From Pseudomonas fluorescens (GTDB lineage Bacteria; Pseudomonadota; Gammaproteobacteria; Pseudomonadales; Pseudomonadaceae): DNA of 64,000 bases. Made by a program: the position numbers and the translations under genes. Positions 22,545-31,430 of this stretch are shown here, in pieces. The notes beneath the pieces are model-generated. The model did not search any database, was not told where the DNA came from, and worked only from the letters and a program-made list of their open reading frames with translations. Where the stretch lies: contig NZ_CABVIX010000001.1 of NCBI RefSeq assembly GCF_902498185.1, positions 310,001-374,000 on the forward strand. The letters are read 5' to 3'. Within the stretch, counting starts at the first letter, position 1. Every line of letters begins with the position of its first letter.

Positions 22545-23342
22545 ATGAACTTTTCACAGTTGCTGGCAGCGGTACGAAGCGGCGATCAACAGGTCAGCGT
22601 GCCTGCTTCCTGGGCCCAGGGGCGCGCCAGTTTTGGTGGCTTGATGGCCGCCCTGCTGTACGAATCCATGCGTCAGAAGGTTGAAGATGGCCGGCCAGTA
22701 CGCTCGCTTGCGATCACCTTCGTTGGCCCCGCCGCACCCGAGGCACCGATCAGGTTCGAGATCGAGGTGCTGCGCGAGGGCAAGGCCGTCACTACGCTGC
22801 TGGGCCGAGCCCTGCAGAACGATGAGGTGGTCACGCTGATGCAGGGTAGCTTCGGCGCGGCGCGTGAGTCGGTGGTGCGGGTCGATGCGTTGCCGCCACC
22901 CGACATGAAGCCGCTGGCCCAGGCAGCTCCCGAGCTGCCCTATATCAAAGGCGTCACTCCGGAATTCATGCGTCATTTGGCCCTGCGCTGGGCGGTAGGC
23001 GGTATGCCGTTCAGTCACGATAGTTCACGGCGCATGGGCGGATGGGTTCGCCTGCGTGACGCCGGTGAGGAGCCTTTGAGCGAGGCCCACTTGCTGACAC
23101 TGGTCGATGCCTGGCCGCCGACGCTGCTGTCGCACCTCAAGCAACCTGCAGCAGGAAGCAGCCTGACCTGGACGATCGAATTCATCCAGAGCGTGTCGCG
23201 CCCGTCAACGCTGGACTGGTGCCAGTATTGTGCCGAGACCGAGTACGCCCGTGATGGCTACGGACATGCGGCGGCCGCGCTATGGTCGCCCGGAGGTGAG
23301 CTCTTGGCGCTCAGCCGGCAGACCGTGACCGTATTCGCCTAA
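22545..23342 (+). CDS. Acyl-CoA thioesterase family protein (double hotdog)
   Basis: A 265-residue protein of the TesB-like thioesterase group. The N-terminal hotdog contains GRASFGGLMAALLYESM, and the C-terminal half holds the expected acidic residue region (SLTWTIEFIQSVSRP, DWCQYCAETEYARDGYGHAAAALW). It probably hydrolyses acyl-CoA; chain length cannot be read. The stop overlaps the end of the Mpo1-like gene on the other strand by 4 bases. Confidence 0.85.
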   Translation: MNFSQLLAAVRSGDQQVSVPASWAQGRASFGGLMAALLYESMRQKVEDGRPVRSLAITFVGPAAPEAPIRFEIEVLREGKAVTTLLGRALQNDEVVTLMQGSFGAARESVVRVDALPPPDMKPLAQAAPELPYIKGVTPEFMRHLALRWAVGGMPFSHDSSRRMGGWVRLRDAGEEPLSEAHLLTLVDAWPPTLLSHLKQPAAGSSLTWTIEFIQSVSRPSTLDWCQYCAETEYARDGYGHAAAALWSPGGELLALSRQTVTVFA

Positions 23343-23728
23343 CGGCGATGCTTGTGGCGCTTGCGCCAGGCACGCCACCACCCGCCGCTCAGCACGAAGC
23401 GGGGGAAGGTAATGAATTGCTCGGTGAGCAAGCGTTTCAGGGCGTCGTTGCGATTGGCGAAAGGTTCAGGTTGCTCGGCTTCGAGCCGATGCCCATGACG
23501 CTGCAGGCCCAGGCCCGCGATCAGGGCGATGATGCCGACCGCCATCTGGCCCAGGTCCAGGCCGAACAACCCCGACAGCACCAGCAAGGCGCCCAGGATG
23601 AACAGCGGCACGGCGATAAGGTGCAGCACCAGGTTGGCCGGGTGCCGATGATTGTTGTGGTAGCCACGCCATTGCCAGGCGTGGAGGTTGGGCAAGCGTC
23701 TGCTCATGGACATGTTCCTCTGGCTCAT
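23339..23728 (-). CDS. Mpo1-like/DUF962 membrane protein
   Basis: A 129-residue protein with the pattern WQWRGYHNNHRHPANLVLHLIAVPLFILG, two hydrophobic segments, then GHRLEAEQPEPF. This matches the DUF962/Mpo1-like group. The yeast member Mpo1 is an Fe(II)-dependent dioxygenase that shortens 2-hydroxy fatty acids, and the conserved histidines (YHNNHRHP, LH, GH) would be the metal ligands. Whether the bacterial protein does the same is not shown. The start could also be the second Met (MSMSRR) five codons later. Confidence 0.75.
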   Translation of the reverse strand: MSQRNMSMSRRLPNLHAWQWRGYHNNHRHPANLVLHLIAVPLFILGALLVLSGLFGLDLGQMAVGIIALIAGLGLQRHGHRLEAEQPEPFANRNDALKRLLTEQFITFPRFVLSGGWWRAWRKRHKHRR

Positions 23729-23774
23729 GTCTGAAGCTTAGTGCGGCCCCGGGAGCGGGGCCAATTCAGGCTGG

Positions 23775-24587
23775 CTATCGGCGGCATAGTTCTGGCAGGT
23801 CGAAGAAGGCGCGGGCGCAAGCGGTGGTATGGGTGGCGGTATGCTCCACACTCTCGCCTCGGTGCAGGGCTACTTCGCGCAGCACTTCTGGCAGGAAGGC
23901 CGGCTCGTTGCGACCGTTCTTCGGCTTGGGCCGCAGGCTGCGTGGCAGCAGGTAGGGTGCATCGCTTTCCAGCATCAGACGACCACTGGGGATGCTGCTC
24001 ATCAGCGGATGCAGGTGGGTGCCGCGGCGCTCGTCGCAGATCCAGCCGGTGATACCAATGTGCAGGTCCATGTCCAGGTAGCCGAACAGCGCGTCCCGCT
24101 CGCCGGTGAAGCAGTGCACCACGGCCGCTGGAAGGTGGTCGCGGTAATCCTTGAGGATTGCCAGCAGGCGTTCACTGGCATCGCGCTCGTGCAGAAACAC
24201 CGGCATCTGCAACTGCACTGCCAGGGCCAGCTGCGCTTCGAGGGCTTTTTCCTGCTGCGGGCGCGGAGAGAAGTCGCGGTTGAAATCCAGGCCGCATTCA
24301 CCGACAGCCTTGACCCGTGGATGCTCCAGCAGATGAAGCAGCTGGCGGCTGCTGTCGGCGTTCCAGCTCTTGGCGTCGTGGGGGTGCACGCCCGCGGTGC
24401 TGAACAGGTGCTGGCTTTGCTCATCCAGGCGCTGGCAGAGGTCGACGGCTTCCTCGCTGCCCGCAAGACTGGTGCCGGTCAGCAGCATCTGCACGACCCC
24501 TGCAGCCACAGCGCGTTCGACCACTGCCTCCTGCTTGTCCTTGAAGCTGGCATTGGTGAGGTTGACGCCGATATCGATGAGTTGCAT
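23775..24587 (-). CDS. tatD: TatD family metal-dependent deoxyribonuclease
   Basis: A 270-residue TIM-barrel hydrolase that closely follows E. coli TatD in wording: [77 protein letters not shown]. The metal ligands are the Glu of GECGLD, His of VHCF and Asp of ESDAPY. The first strand is DIGVNLT, as in true TatD, rather than DxHxH. The frame opens 19 codons earlier, but [11 protein letters not shown] is the family start. It has 3'-5' DNase activity in E. coli. Confidence 0.93.
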   Translation of the reverse strand: MQLIDIGVNLTNASFKDKQEAVVERAVAAGVVQMLLTGTSLAGSEEAVDLCQRLDEQSQHLFSTAGVHPHDAKSWNADSSRQLLHLLEHPRVKAVGECGLDFNRDFSPRPQQEKALEAQLALAVQLQMPVFLHERDASERLLAILKDYRDHLPAAVVHCFTGERDALFGYLDMDLHIGITGWICDERRGTHLHPLMSSIPSGRLMLESDAPYLLPRSLRPKPKNGRNEPAFLPEVLREVALHRGESVEHTATHTTACARAFFDLPELCRR

Positions 24588-24709
24588 GGTGATTTCTCGT
24601 GCCGCGGGTCGGGCAGCATAACAAAGCCGCAGCAAATCCGACAAAATGCCAGAACTTCACCTGTTTAACGGAGTCTTCTGCCGTCAACCGCCGCGATCCG
24701 ATACTTCCT

Positions 24710-26155
24710 ATGCCGTCTATCCTTCATCCGCAGGCTTCATCGCGCGTGCTGCAGCTACTGCTGGCAGTGTTCGTGAGCATGGGCCTGCTGGTGCCAGGCC
24801 TTGCCGAGGCACGCCTGCCGGGACCGCAGCAGAGTGTGCCGGCCAGCAAGGCCCGGGATCTGGCACAGATCCGCAGCAGCAAGGTGCTTCGCGTGCTGGT
24901 CAACCAGAGCCGCAACAGCTCCGGTGTGGTGAAAGGTGAGCCGGTAGGTGTAGAGCATCACCGCTTGCGGGCGCTGGAGCACTATCTCAATGCGCGCCTT
25001 CCCGACAGCAAGCACATTCGGGTGAAAGTGATCCCCCGGGCGAAGGAGCAACTGCTCGCCGCGCTGCAACGTGGCGAGGGCGATCTGGCCGCGCCAGGCG
25101 AGCTGCTCGACCCCACGTCGCTGCGGGGCTTGAGCGCCAGTGCGCCGCTGATGGCCCCTGTCTCGCTGACATTGGTGGGGCGCAAAGGCGAGCGCGGCTT
25201 CGCCCGGGTCGAACAGCTTTCCGGGCGGACCATCGCCCTGACTACAGCCAGCGCCGCCGGCCCGGTGCTGGAGGAAATCAACCGCAAGCTGGTCCAGCGC
25301 AAGCGTGCCCCGGTCAAGGTGGAATGGGTCGATCCGACCCTTGCGGTCGAGGACGTGCTGGAGATGGTGCAGGCAGGCATCTATCACCTGACCGTGGTCG
25401 AACAGCCGATTGCCCAGCGCTGGTCGCGCGTGATGCCGCGCCTGCGCCTGAACACCCGCTTGCAGCTGGCTCCGCCGGACGCCATGCACTGGTACGTGCG
25501 GCGCGATGCCAGCGTGTTGCTGGTAACCGTGGACCAGTTTCTCAAGAGCTACCGTGCGCCGGCCAACCAGGACGCGGCCTTCGAGCGCATCTACCGGCGC
25601 CAGTACCGGGTCCACAACCCCCTGGCGCGCATCGAGCGAAAGCGGCTGGAATCGGTGCGGCCGGTGTTGCAGAAGCACGCCGCAGCCCAGCAGATGGACT
25701 GGCTCAACCTGGCGGCGCTGGCCTACAAGGAGTCGACGCTCAACCCCAAGGCGCGTGGCATGGGTGGCGCCCATGGGCTGATGCAGATGACCCCGGCCGC
25801 AGCGCGCCGGGTCGGGGTCAGCAACACCGGCAACGTCGATGGCAACGTGCAGGCCAGCGCCCGCTACCTGGCACTGATCCGCCGCAAGTTCTTCGCCAGT
25901 CCCCAGCTCAACGAGCGCGAGCGCATGGCGTTCATTCTCGCGGCCTACAACCTTGGTCCCGAGCGGGTCCAGGCCATGCGCGCCGAAGCGCGGCGGCGCG
26001 GGCTGAACAGCAACCAGTGGTTCTTCCAGACCGAGCGGATCGCCATGGAGCAAGTCGGCATGGGGCCGGTGAACTACGTCAACAGCGTGAACAAGTACTT
26101 TCTGGCCTTCAATCGCGAACGCGGCAAGCTGGAGCGCACGACCAGGCGCAGGTAG
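24710..26155 (+). CDS. MltF-type lytic transglycosylase (binding domain plus SLT)
   Basis: A 481-residue envelope protein. A signal peptide or anchor (VLQLLLAVFVSMGLLVPGLAEA) is followed by an SBP_bac_3-like binding domain (about 60-290). A goose-type SLT domain comes next, with the catalytic Glu near 341 (LAYKESTLNPKARG, then GGAHGLMQMTPAAARRVGV and FILAAYNLGPERV). It cleaves the MurNAc-GlcNAc bond of peptidoglycan with formation of the anhydro product. It is probably a paralogue of MltF rather than MltF itself, since it does not adjoin purL. The ATG at 24710 starts the signal peptide region. Confidence 0.88.
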   Translation: MPSILHPQASSRVLQLLLAVFVSMGLLVPGLAEARLPGPQQSVPASKARDLAQIRSSKVLRVLVNQSRNSSGVVKGEPVGVEHHRLRALEHYLNARLPDSKHIRVKVIPRAKEQLLAALQRGEGDLAAPGELLDPTSLRGLSASAPLMAPVSLTLVGRKGERGFARVEQLSGRTIALTTASAAGPVLEEINRKLVQRKRAPVKVEWVDPTLAVEDVLEMVQAGIYHLTVVEQPIAQRWSRVMPRLRLNTRLQLAPPDAMHWYVRRDASVLLVTVDQFLKSYRAPANQDAAFERIYRRQYRVHNPLARIERKRLESVRPVLQKHAAAQQMDWLNLAALAYKESTLNPKARGMGGAHGLMQMTPAAARRVGVSNTGNVDGNVQASARYLALIRRKFFASPQLNERERMAFILAAYNLGPERVQAMRAEARRRGLNSNQWFFQTERIAMEQVGMGPVNYVNSVNKYFLAFNRERGKLERTTRRR

Positions 26156-26350
26156 CGGGCGTGCGGTTTTTGCCCGTGTTCGGTTGACAGTCTGCCCGCG
26201 CCTTCTCTAGGATGCTGCTTGCGCCGATTTAAACAGCTACTTGCGGGGCGCGGGAGAGGCCTCGGGGCCCTCTGAAATACCGCTAAAGCGCTGGTTCGGT
26301 GACGCCTCCCACCGCTGCCCAGCGGGATTTGCGAGGCGGAGATTCCCCCA

Positions 26351-26659
26351 ATGAGTTGCCCACGTACCAGTGTCTGCCTGAGCCCCCTGACTGCCGCTCA
26401 GGCCTCGCGCACGCCGCGCATCCTGCTCGGCGGCCTGCACCAGCCCACCTTGTTGCGCCATCTTGATGGCTGGTCGCGCCGCAAGGGCCAGGCCCGGGCG
26501 TTTCTGATCCAGTTCACCGACAGCGCTGCCGGCCTTGGCCAGTACGCCAATGATCGCTTCGACCTTGCGGTGATCCAGTCCCCGGCAGCGGCCGAGGCCG
26601 CCTCCGTGATCGGCCAGCTGACCCGTGTCGCGCGCCAGGGCTTGATCACGTTGCGTTGA
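26351..26659 (+). CDS. Hypothetical protein upstream of greB
   Basis: A 102-residue protein, MSCPRTSVCLSPLTAAQASR..., with GGCGGAG 7 to 13 bases before the ATG and an end 18 bases before greB. The part QYANDRFDLAVIQSPAAAEAASVIGQLTRVARQGLITLR resembles the end of a Rossmann-like (methyltransferase-type) domain, but no cofactor motif is present. I do not recognise a family with confidence. Its size, codon use and spacing to greB support a real gene. Confidence 0.6.
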   Translation: MSCPRTSVCLSPLTAAQASRTPRILLGGLHQPTLLRHLDGWSRRKGQARAFLIQFTDSAAGLGQYANDRFDLAVIQSPAAAEAASVIGQLTRVARQGLITLR

Positions 26660-26677
26660 GGCTGAGGAGACAGCAGG

Positions 26678-27154
26678 TTGAGTACCAATATCATCACCAC
26701 CGAAGGACACTTGGCGCTCAAGACCGAGCTCGACCAGCTGTGGCGCGTCTATCGTCCCGAGATCACCCAGAAAGTCGCCTGGGCGGCGGCGCTGGGAGAC
26801 CGCAGCGAGAACGCTGACTACCAGTACAACAAGAAGCTGCTGCGAGAGATCGACCGCCGCGTGCGCTACCTGCGCAAGCGCCTCGAAGACGTCAAGGTGG
26901 TGGAATACTCGCCTGAGCAGGAGGGGCGGGTGTTCTTTGGCGCCTGGGTCGAGATCGAGAATGAAGAGGGCGAGGTGAAGCGCTTTCGGATCGTCGGCTA
27001 TGACGAAATCTACGGGCGCAACGACTACATCTCCATCGACTCGCCCATGGCTCGTGCCCTGCTCAAGAAAGAGGAGGGTGACGAAGCCGTGGTGCAGACC
27101 CCCGCTGGCGAAAACCTCTGGTGGATCAACCGGATCACCTACCCACAGCTCTAG
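26678..27154 (+). CDS. greB: Transcription elongation factor GreB
   Basis: A 158-residue GreB, which stimulates transcript cleavage by backtracked RNA polymerase. The coiled-coil tip holds the acidic pair in GDRSENADYQYNKKLLREIDRR, followed by the C-terminal FKBP-like domain (VEIENEEGEVKRFRIVGYDEIYG). Length is normal. Translation starts at TTG (26678), with AGGAGA 10 bases upstream; the family N-terminus MSTNIITTEGH begins exactly there, and no ATG fits. It lies 18 bases after a hypothetical gene and converges with the large ABC permease gene. Confidence 0.95.
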   Translation: MSTNIITTEGHLALKTELDQLWRVYRPEITQKVAWAAALGDRSENADYQYNKKLLREIDRRVRYLRKRLEDVKVVEYSPEQEGRVFFGAWVEIENEEGEVKRFRIVGYDEIYGRNDYISIDSPMARALLKKEEGDEAVVQTPAGENLWWINRITYPQL

Positions 27155-27174
27155 GTGACCCGGGCAACCGCGTC

Positions 27175-29682
27175 TCAGCCCTCTCGCAGCACCGTCAACG
27201 GGCTGGCGTTGAGCGCCCGGCGGGTGCCATAGACGCCGGCCCCGCCCACCAGCAGCGCACCGATCAGTGGCAGCACCAGCAGCCATGGGTGCGGACTCCA
27301 CTCCAGCGCGAACGCGTAGCGGTACAGCACCCAGGTGATCAGCTCGCACCCCAGCGCGGCGAGCAGGCCGCTGGCGGCGCCCAGCAGGCCGAACTCGATG
27401 CGCCGCGACTTGACCAGCAGTGCCCGCCCGGCACCCAGGGCGCGGAGCAGCGCACCCTGGCGAATGCGTTCGTCCAGCGTGGCCTGCAGGCCCGCGAACA
27501 ACACCGCCAGGCCCGCTGCCAGCACGAACAGCAACACATATTCCACCGCCAGGGTGACCTGGGCCAGGATGCTGCGCAGCTGCGCCAGCAGGGCGTCGAC
27601 CTGCAGGATGGTCGCGGCCGGGAAGGCCCGTGACAGCGCGACGATCTCCTGGTCGTGACCGGCGCCAAGATAGAAGCTGGTCAGATACGTGGTGGGCAAT
27701 CCCTGCAGGGTGCCAGGCTGGAAGATCATGTAGAAGTTGGGCTGGAAGCTGTCCCAGTGCACCGAGCGCAGGCTGGTGACCCGGGCCTGGCGCTCCTGCC
27801 CGCCGATGTCGAAGGTCAGGGTATCGCCCAGAACCAGCTTGAGGCTGGTCGCCAGCTCGCTTTCGACCGACACGCCCGGGAGCTGGTTGTCGATCGGCGT
27901 CGACTGCCACCAGTTGCCGGCCTCCAGTGCATTGCCCTCGGGCAGTTCGGCGGCCCAGGTAAGGCTGAGGTCGCGCTGCACGGCGCGCTCGCCGGTCGAC
28001 TCCTTGCTCACCAGTTCGCGGACCGGTTCGCCGTTGATGTGGGTGAGGCGTCCCGGGATCACCGGATACAACGGAGCAGCGTTGGCGTGGATCTGCGCCA
28101 GGTGCTGGGCGAAGGGCTCGCGGTCGTCGGGCAAAATGTTGAGGGCGAAATGGTTCGGCGCATCCTGGGGCAACTGGTCTTGCCAGGTATCCAGCAGCTC
28201 GGCCCGCAGCAGGGCGACCAGGGCCATGGCCAGCAAAATCAGACCGAACGCCAGGGCCTGGCCAGCGGCGGCCAGTGGATGGCGCAGCAGTTGGCCCAGG
28301 CCCAGGCGCCAGGCGAGGGGGGAGCCTGCCAGCAGCTGGCGCAGGCTGCGCAGGCCGAGCAGCAGCAGGCCGCCCAGTACCAGCGCGGCGATCAACCCGC
28401 CGCCCAGAAGGGCGAAGGTCAGCAACAGGTCCAGGCTCAACCGCCACATGATCAGGCCCAGGGCCAGCAGCGCGGCGCCATAGACCAGCCAGCTGCTGGG
28501 CGGCACTGGCAACAGGTCGCGGCGCAGCACACGCAGTGGCGGAACCCTGCCCAGCGCGGCCAGCGGCGGCAGGGCGAAACCGGCCAGGGCCACGAGGCCG
28601 GTGCCGATTCCGGCCAGTGCCGGCGCCACACCGCCTGGCGGTACGACACTGGGCATCAAGCCGTGCAGCAGTTGGAACAGGCCCAGCTGTGCCAGCCATC
28701 CAATCAGGGCGCCGAGCAGTGCGGCCACGCCACCGAGCACGGCCAGTTGCAGGCTGAACAGCGCCAAGGCCTGTCGCCGCGACAAGCCCAGGCAACGCAG
28801 CAAGGCACTGGCGTCCAGCCGGCGGGCGGCGTAGCGGCTGGCTGAAAGGGCCACGGCCACCCCGGCCAGCAGCACCGCGACCAGGCTGGCCATGTTCAGG
28901 TAGCGCTCTGCCTTGCCCAAGGCGCCGCCGATCTGCCGGTTGCCGTCGCGGGTGTCGCGCAGGCGCTGGTTGGCAGCCAGGTCTTTCTCGACGGCCTGGC
29001 GGTACTGTGCCAGCGCCTCGACATCGCCGCGCCACAGGTCGCGGTAGGTCACCCGGCTGCCGGGCTGCACCACGCCGGTGGCCTCGAGGTCGGCCAGGTT
29101 GATCAGGACCCGGGGCGTCAGGCTGTAGAAGTTGTTGGCCCGGTCTGGCTCGTAGGTCAGCACGCGGCTCATGCGCAGGGACTTCATGCCCACATCGATG
29201 CTGTCGCCGATCTGCAGGCCGAGGGCCGCCAGCAAGCGCGGCTCGACCCAGGTCTCTCCGGGTGCCGGCCCGCCGCCTGGGGTTTCTTCGCCATAAGGAA
29301 CAGGGGCGCTGCGTACCTGGCCGCGCAGGGGGTAGGCGCTGTCCGCGGCCTTGATACTTGATAGTGCAATGCCCTCATCAGTGGCTACCACGCTCGAGAA
29401 CTCCACCACCCGGGCGTGGCGCAGACCCAGGGCGGTACCGGCAGTGATCTGCGGCGCCTGGGCCGGCGAACTGCCTTGCAGCACCAGGTCGGCACCGAGG
29501 AACTCGCTCGCGCGCAACTGCATCGCCCCGTTGAGGCGGGCACCGAAATAACCGATGGCGGTGCTGGCGGCCACCGCTACCAGCACGGCGAAGAACAGCA
29601 CGCGCACTTCACTGGCGCGCAGGTCACGCAGCAGTTGGCGCAGTGCGAGGCTGCACAGGCGGATAAACGGCAATCGCGTCAT
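27175..29682 (-). CDS. FtsX-like ABC transporter permease (YbbP type)
   Basis: An 835-residue inner-membrane protein with an N-terminal TM helix (VLFFAVLVAVAASTAIGYFG), a large periplasmic domain, a central four-helix FtsX block, a second periplasmic domain and a C-terminal FtsX block. It forms an export or mechanotransmission complex with the ATPase encoded just upstream, whose stop overlaps this start. In E. coli the ybbA-ybbP pair is likewise divergent from tesA. Substrate unknown; a role in lipid or lipoprotein handling is only inferred from the neighbour. Confidence 0.88.
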   Translation of the reverse strand: MTRLPFIRLCSLALRQLLRDLRASEVRVLFFAVLVAVAASTAIGYFGARLNGAMQLRASEFLGADLVLQGSSPAQAPQITAGTALGLRHARVVEFSSVVATDEGIALSSIKAADSAYPLRGQVRSAPVPYGEETPGGGPAPGETWVEPRLLAALGLQIGDSIDVGMKSLRMSRVLTYEPDRANNFYSLTPRVLINLADLEATGVVQPGSRVTYRDLWRGDVEALAQYRQAVEKDLAANQRLRDTRDGNRQIGGALGKAERYLNMASLVAVLLAGVAVALSASRYAARRLDASALLRCLGLSRRQALALFSLQLAVLGGVAALLGALIGWLAQLGLFQLLHGLMPSVVPPGGVAPALAGIGTGLVALAGFALPPLAALGRVPPLRVLRRDLLPVPPSSWLVYGAALLALGLIMWRLSLDLLLTFALLGGGLIAALVLGGLLLLGLRSLRQLLAGSPLAWRLGLGQLLRHPLAAAGQALAFGLILLAMALVALLRAELLDTWQDQLPQDAPNHFALNILPDDREPFAQHLAQIHANAAPLYPVIPGRLTHINGEPVRELVSKESTGERAVQRDLSLTWAAELPEGNALEAGNWWQSTPIDNQLPGVSVESELATSLKLVLGDTLTFDIGGQERQARVTSLRSVHWDSFQPNFYMIFQPGTLQGLPTTYLTSFYLGAGHDQEIVALSRAFPAATILQVDALLAQLRSILAQVTLAVEYVLLFVLAAGLAVLFAGLQATLDERIRQGALLRALGAGRALLVKSRRIEFGLLGAASGLLAALGCELITWVLYRYAFALEWSPHPWLLVLPLIGALLVGGAGVYGTRRALNASPLTVLREG

Positions 29683-30365
29683 CAGGGCTCCAGGGGGGTA
29701 ACCAGGTGGCCTGCATCCAGGCGGATCAGGCGGCGGCAGCGGTGGGCCAGGCGTTCGTCATGGGTGACCAGTACCAGGGTAGTGCCACGTTCCTGGTTGA
29801 GTTCGAACAGCAGGTCACTGATGCGTTCACCGGTGTGACTGTCGAGGTTGCCGGTCGGCTCATCGGCAAACAGCACCGCCGGTTGCGCCGCAAAGGCGCG
29901 GGCTATGGCCACGCGCTGCTGTTCGCCCCCCGACAGCTGGCGCGGCGAGTGGCTCAGGCGCTGGCCCAGGCCCACCCGTTCGAGCAGGTTGCGTGCCTGC
30001 TCACGGGCATCGCGCCGGCCATCGAGCTCCAGCGGCAGCATAACGTTCTCAAGGGCGTTGAGGCTGTCGAGCAGCTGGAAGGACTGGAACACGAAGCCGA
30101 CATGCTCCGCGCGCACGCGGGCACGCTGGTCTTCATCGAGTGGTCCGAGATCTTGTCCGGCGAGTATGACGCTGCCGGCACTGGGCCGGTCGAGCCCGGC
30201 GAGCAAGCCAAGCAGGGTCGATTTGCCCGAACCCGACGCACCGACGATGGCCAGGCTGTCGCCCTTGTCCAGCGACAGCGAAAGTTGATGGAGGATGGTG
30301 AGGTCGCCTTCCGCGCTGGGGACCACTTTGCTAAGGTTCTGCGCAACGAGAATGCTTGGGCCCAT
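29682..30365 (-). CDS. ABC transporter ATPase (YbbA/LolD type)
   Basis: A 227-residue ATPase of the MacB/LolD group: Walker [10 protein letters not shown], signature [14 protein letters not shown], Walker [13 protein letters not shown] and switch His in LVTHDERLA. All catalytic motifs are intact. It shares its last base region with the permease start (29682), so the pair is translationally coupled. The ATG at 30365 is only 10 bases from the tesA ATG on the other strand, leaving no free promoter space. Confidence 0.93.
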   Translation of the reverse strand: MGPSILVAQNLSKVVPSAEGDLTILHQLSLSLDKGDSLAIVGASGSGKSTLLGLLAGLDRPSAGSVILAGQDLGPLDEDQRARVRAEHVGFVFQSFQLLDSLNALENVMLPLELDGRRDAREQARNLLERVGLGQRLSHSPRQLSGGEQQRVAIARAFAAQPAVLFADEPTGNLDSHTGERISDLLFELNQERGTTLVLVTHDERLAHRCRRLIRLDAGHLVTPLEP

Positions 30366-30375
30366 GGAGAATCCG

Positions 30376-30981
30376 ATGCGAATGTGGTGGTTGAGTGCCG
30401 GTCTGGCCCTGTATTGCCTAAGCCAGAGCGCGGCGGCGGGTACGCTGCTGATTGTGGGGGATAGTATCAGCGCCGGTTTTGGCCTGGATACCCGTCAAGG
30501 CTGGGTTACCTTGCTGCAGCAACGGCTGCGCGACGAAGGTTTCGACGACAAGGTGGTCAATGCCTCGATCAGTGGCGACACCAGCGCTGGCGGCCAGGCG
30601 CGCCTGGCGGCGCTGCTTGCAGAGCACAAGCCGGAGATCGTAGTGCTGGAGCTGGGTGGCAATGATGGCCTGCGGGGCCAGCCGCCACAGCAATTGCAAC
30701 AAAATCTTGCGTCGATGATCGATCGCTCCCGCGCGTCGGGTGCCAAGGTGCTGCTGCTGGGTATGCGCTTGCCGCCCAATTACGGGGTTCGCTACACCAC
30801 CGCCTTTGCCCAGGTATATGAAACCCTGGCGAGCGAAAAAAAGGTGCCACTGGTGCCGTTCTTTCTCGAGGGCGTGGGCGGTGTTCCGGAACTGATGCAG
30901 GCCGATGGCATCCATCCCGCGCAGGGTGCTCAGGGGCAGTTGCTGGAAAATGCCTGGCCAGCGATAAAACCGTTGCTCTGA
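30376..30981 (+). CDS. tesA: Periplasmic GDSL esterase/acyl-CoA thioesterase I
   Basis: A 201-residue SGNH hydrolase with a signal peptide (WWLSAGLALYCLSQSAAAG). The catalytic Ser is in GDSIS (about 30), the oxyanion Gly and Asn are in SGDTSAGG and LGGNDGLRG, and the Asp-His pair is in DGIHP. It cleaves acyl esters and thioesters and has lysophospholipase activity in E. coli. The ATG at 30376 (MRMWW) begins the signal peptide. It is divergent from the YbbAP-type ABC pair, an arrangement also seen in E. coli. Confidence 0.93.
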   Translation: MRMWWLSAGLALYCLSQSAAAGTLLIVGDSISAGFGLDTRQGWVTLLQQRLRDEGFDDKVVNASISGDTSAGGQARLAALLAEHKPEIVVLELGGNDGLRGQPPQQLQQNLASMIDRSRASGAKVLLLGMRLPPNYGVRYTTAFAQVYETLASEKKVPLVPFFLEGVGGVPELMQADGIHPAQGAQGQLLENAWPAIKPLL

Positions 30982-31037
30982 CGCTTTAATCGGGACCCGG
31001 TTTCGGCTAAGGTTGCGCCCCCGATCTGGAGCCCCCG

Positions 31038-31319
31038 ATGCCGCGTCCCGCCTGGTCCCTGTATGCCTATCAATTGATCGAGCCTGATGAACAGCTCGAC
31101 CTGTTCGCCTGCCAGGAGAGCCGCGTTCATCTTGTGAGCCGTCAGCTCGAACTGGGCGGGGCCGCCGACCGGACCCTCTGCGGCGGCCTGCTGCCCGCGC
31201 AGCCGCGCTGGTCGATGGTAGAGCGCACGGTCTACCGCGACAGTCGCCTGTGTACGCTATGCCGCGCGATTCTCGAGGCTCAACGACGCGGCACTCGCCC
31301 AATCTGGCCGGAACTCTGA
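31038..31319 (+). CDS. Conserved hypothetical protein
   Basis: A 93-residue protein, MPRPAWSLYAYQLIEPDEQLDLFACQES..., with cysteines at FACQ, TLCGG and a CxxC pair (LCTLCRAIL) near the C-terminus, which could bind a metal or redox pair. No signal peptide or membrane segment. The start codon follows GGAGCCCCCG. It lies between tesA and an L,D-transpeptidase on the same strand. Function unknown. Confidence 0.7.
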   Translation: MPRPAWSLYAYQLIEPDEQLDLFACQESRVHLVSRQLELGGAADRTLCGGLLPAQPRWSMVERTVYRDSRLCTLCRAILEAQRRGTRPIWPEL

Positions 31320-31430
31320 GCGCCTTTCATCATCTGTAGTGCAGGTACGGGCCCGTTGTCTCCCGCTGGGGGAGGGGGCCAGTGTACAATTGCCGTCCTG
31401 ACTTACCTGAACTTGCGAAGGATTTCCCGG

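Noticed and set aside
26237..29035. A 932-codon minus-strand open frame across greB and the ABC permease gene
   Set aside because: It is out of frame with the permease and antisense to greB; Arg/Gly/Pro-rich sequence without motifs indicates a GC artefact.
30418..31302. Minus-strand open frame opposite tesA
   Set aside because: Antisense of tesA and the following small gene; no domain or start signal.
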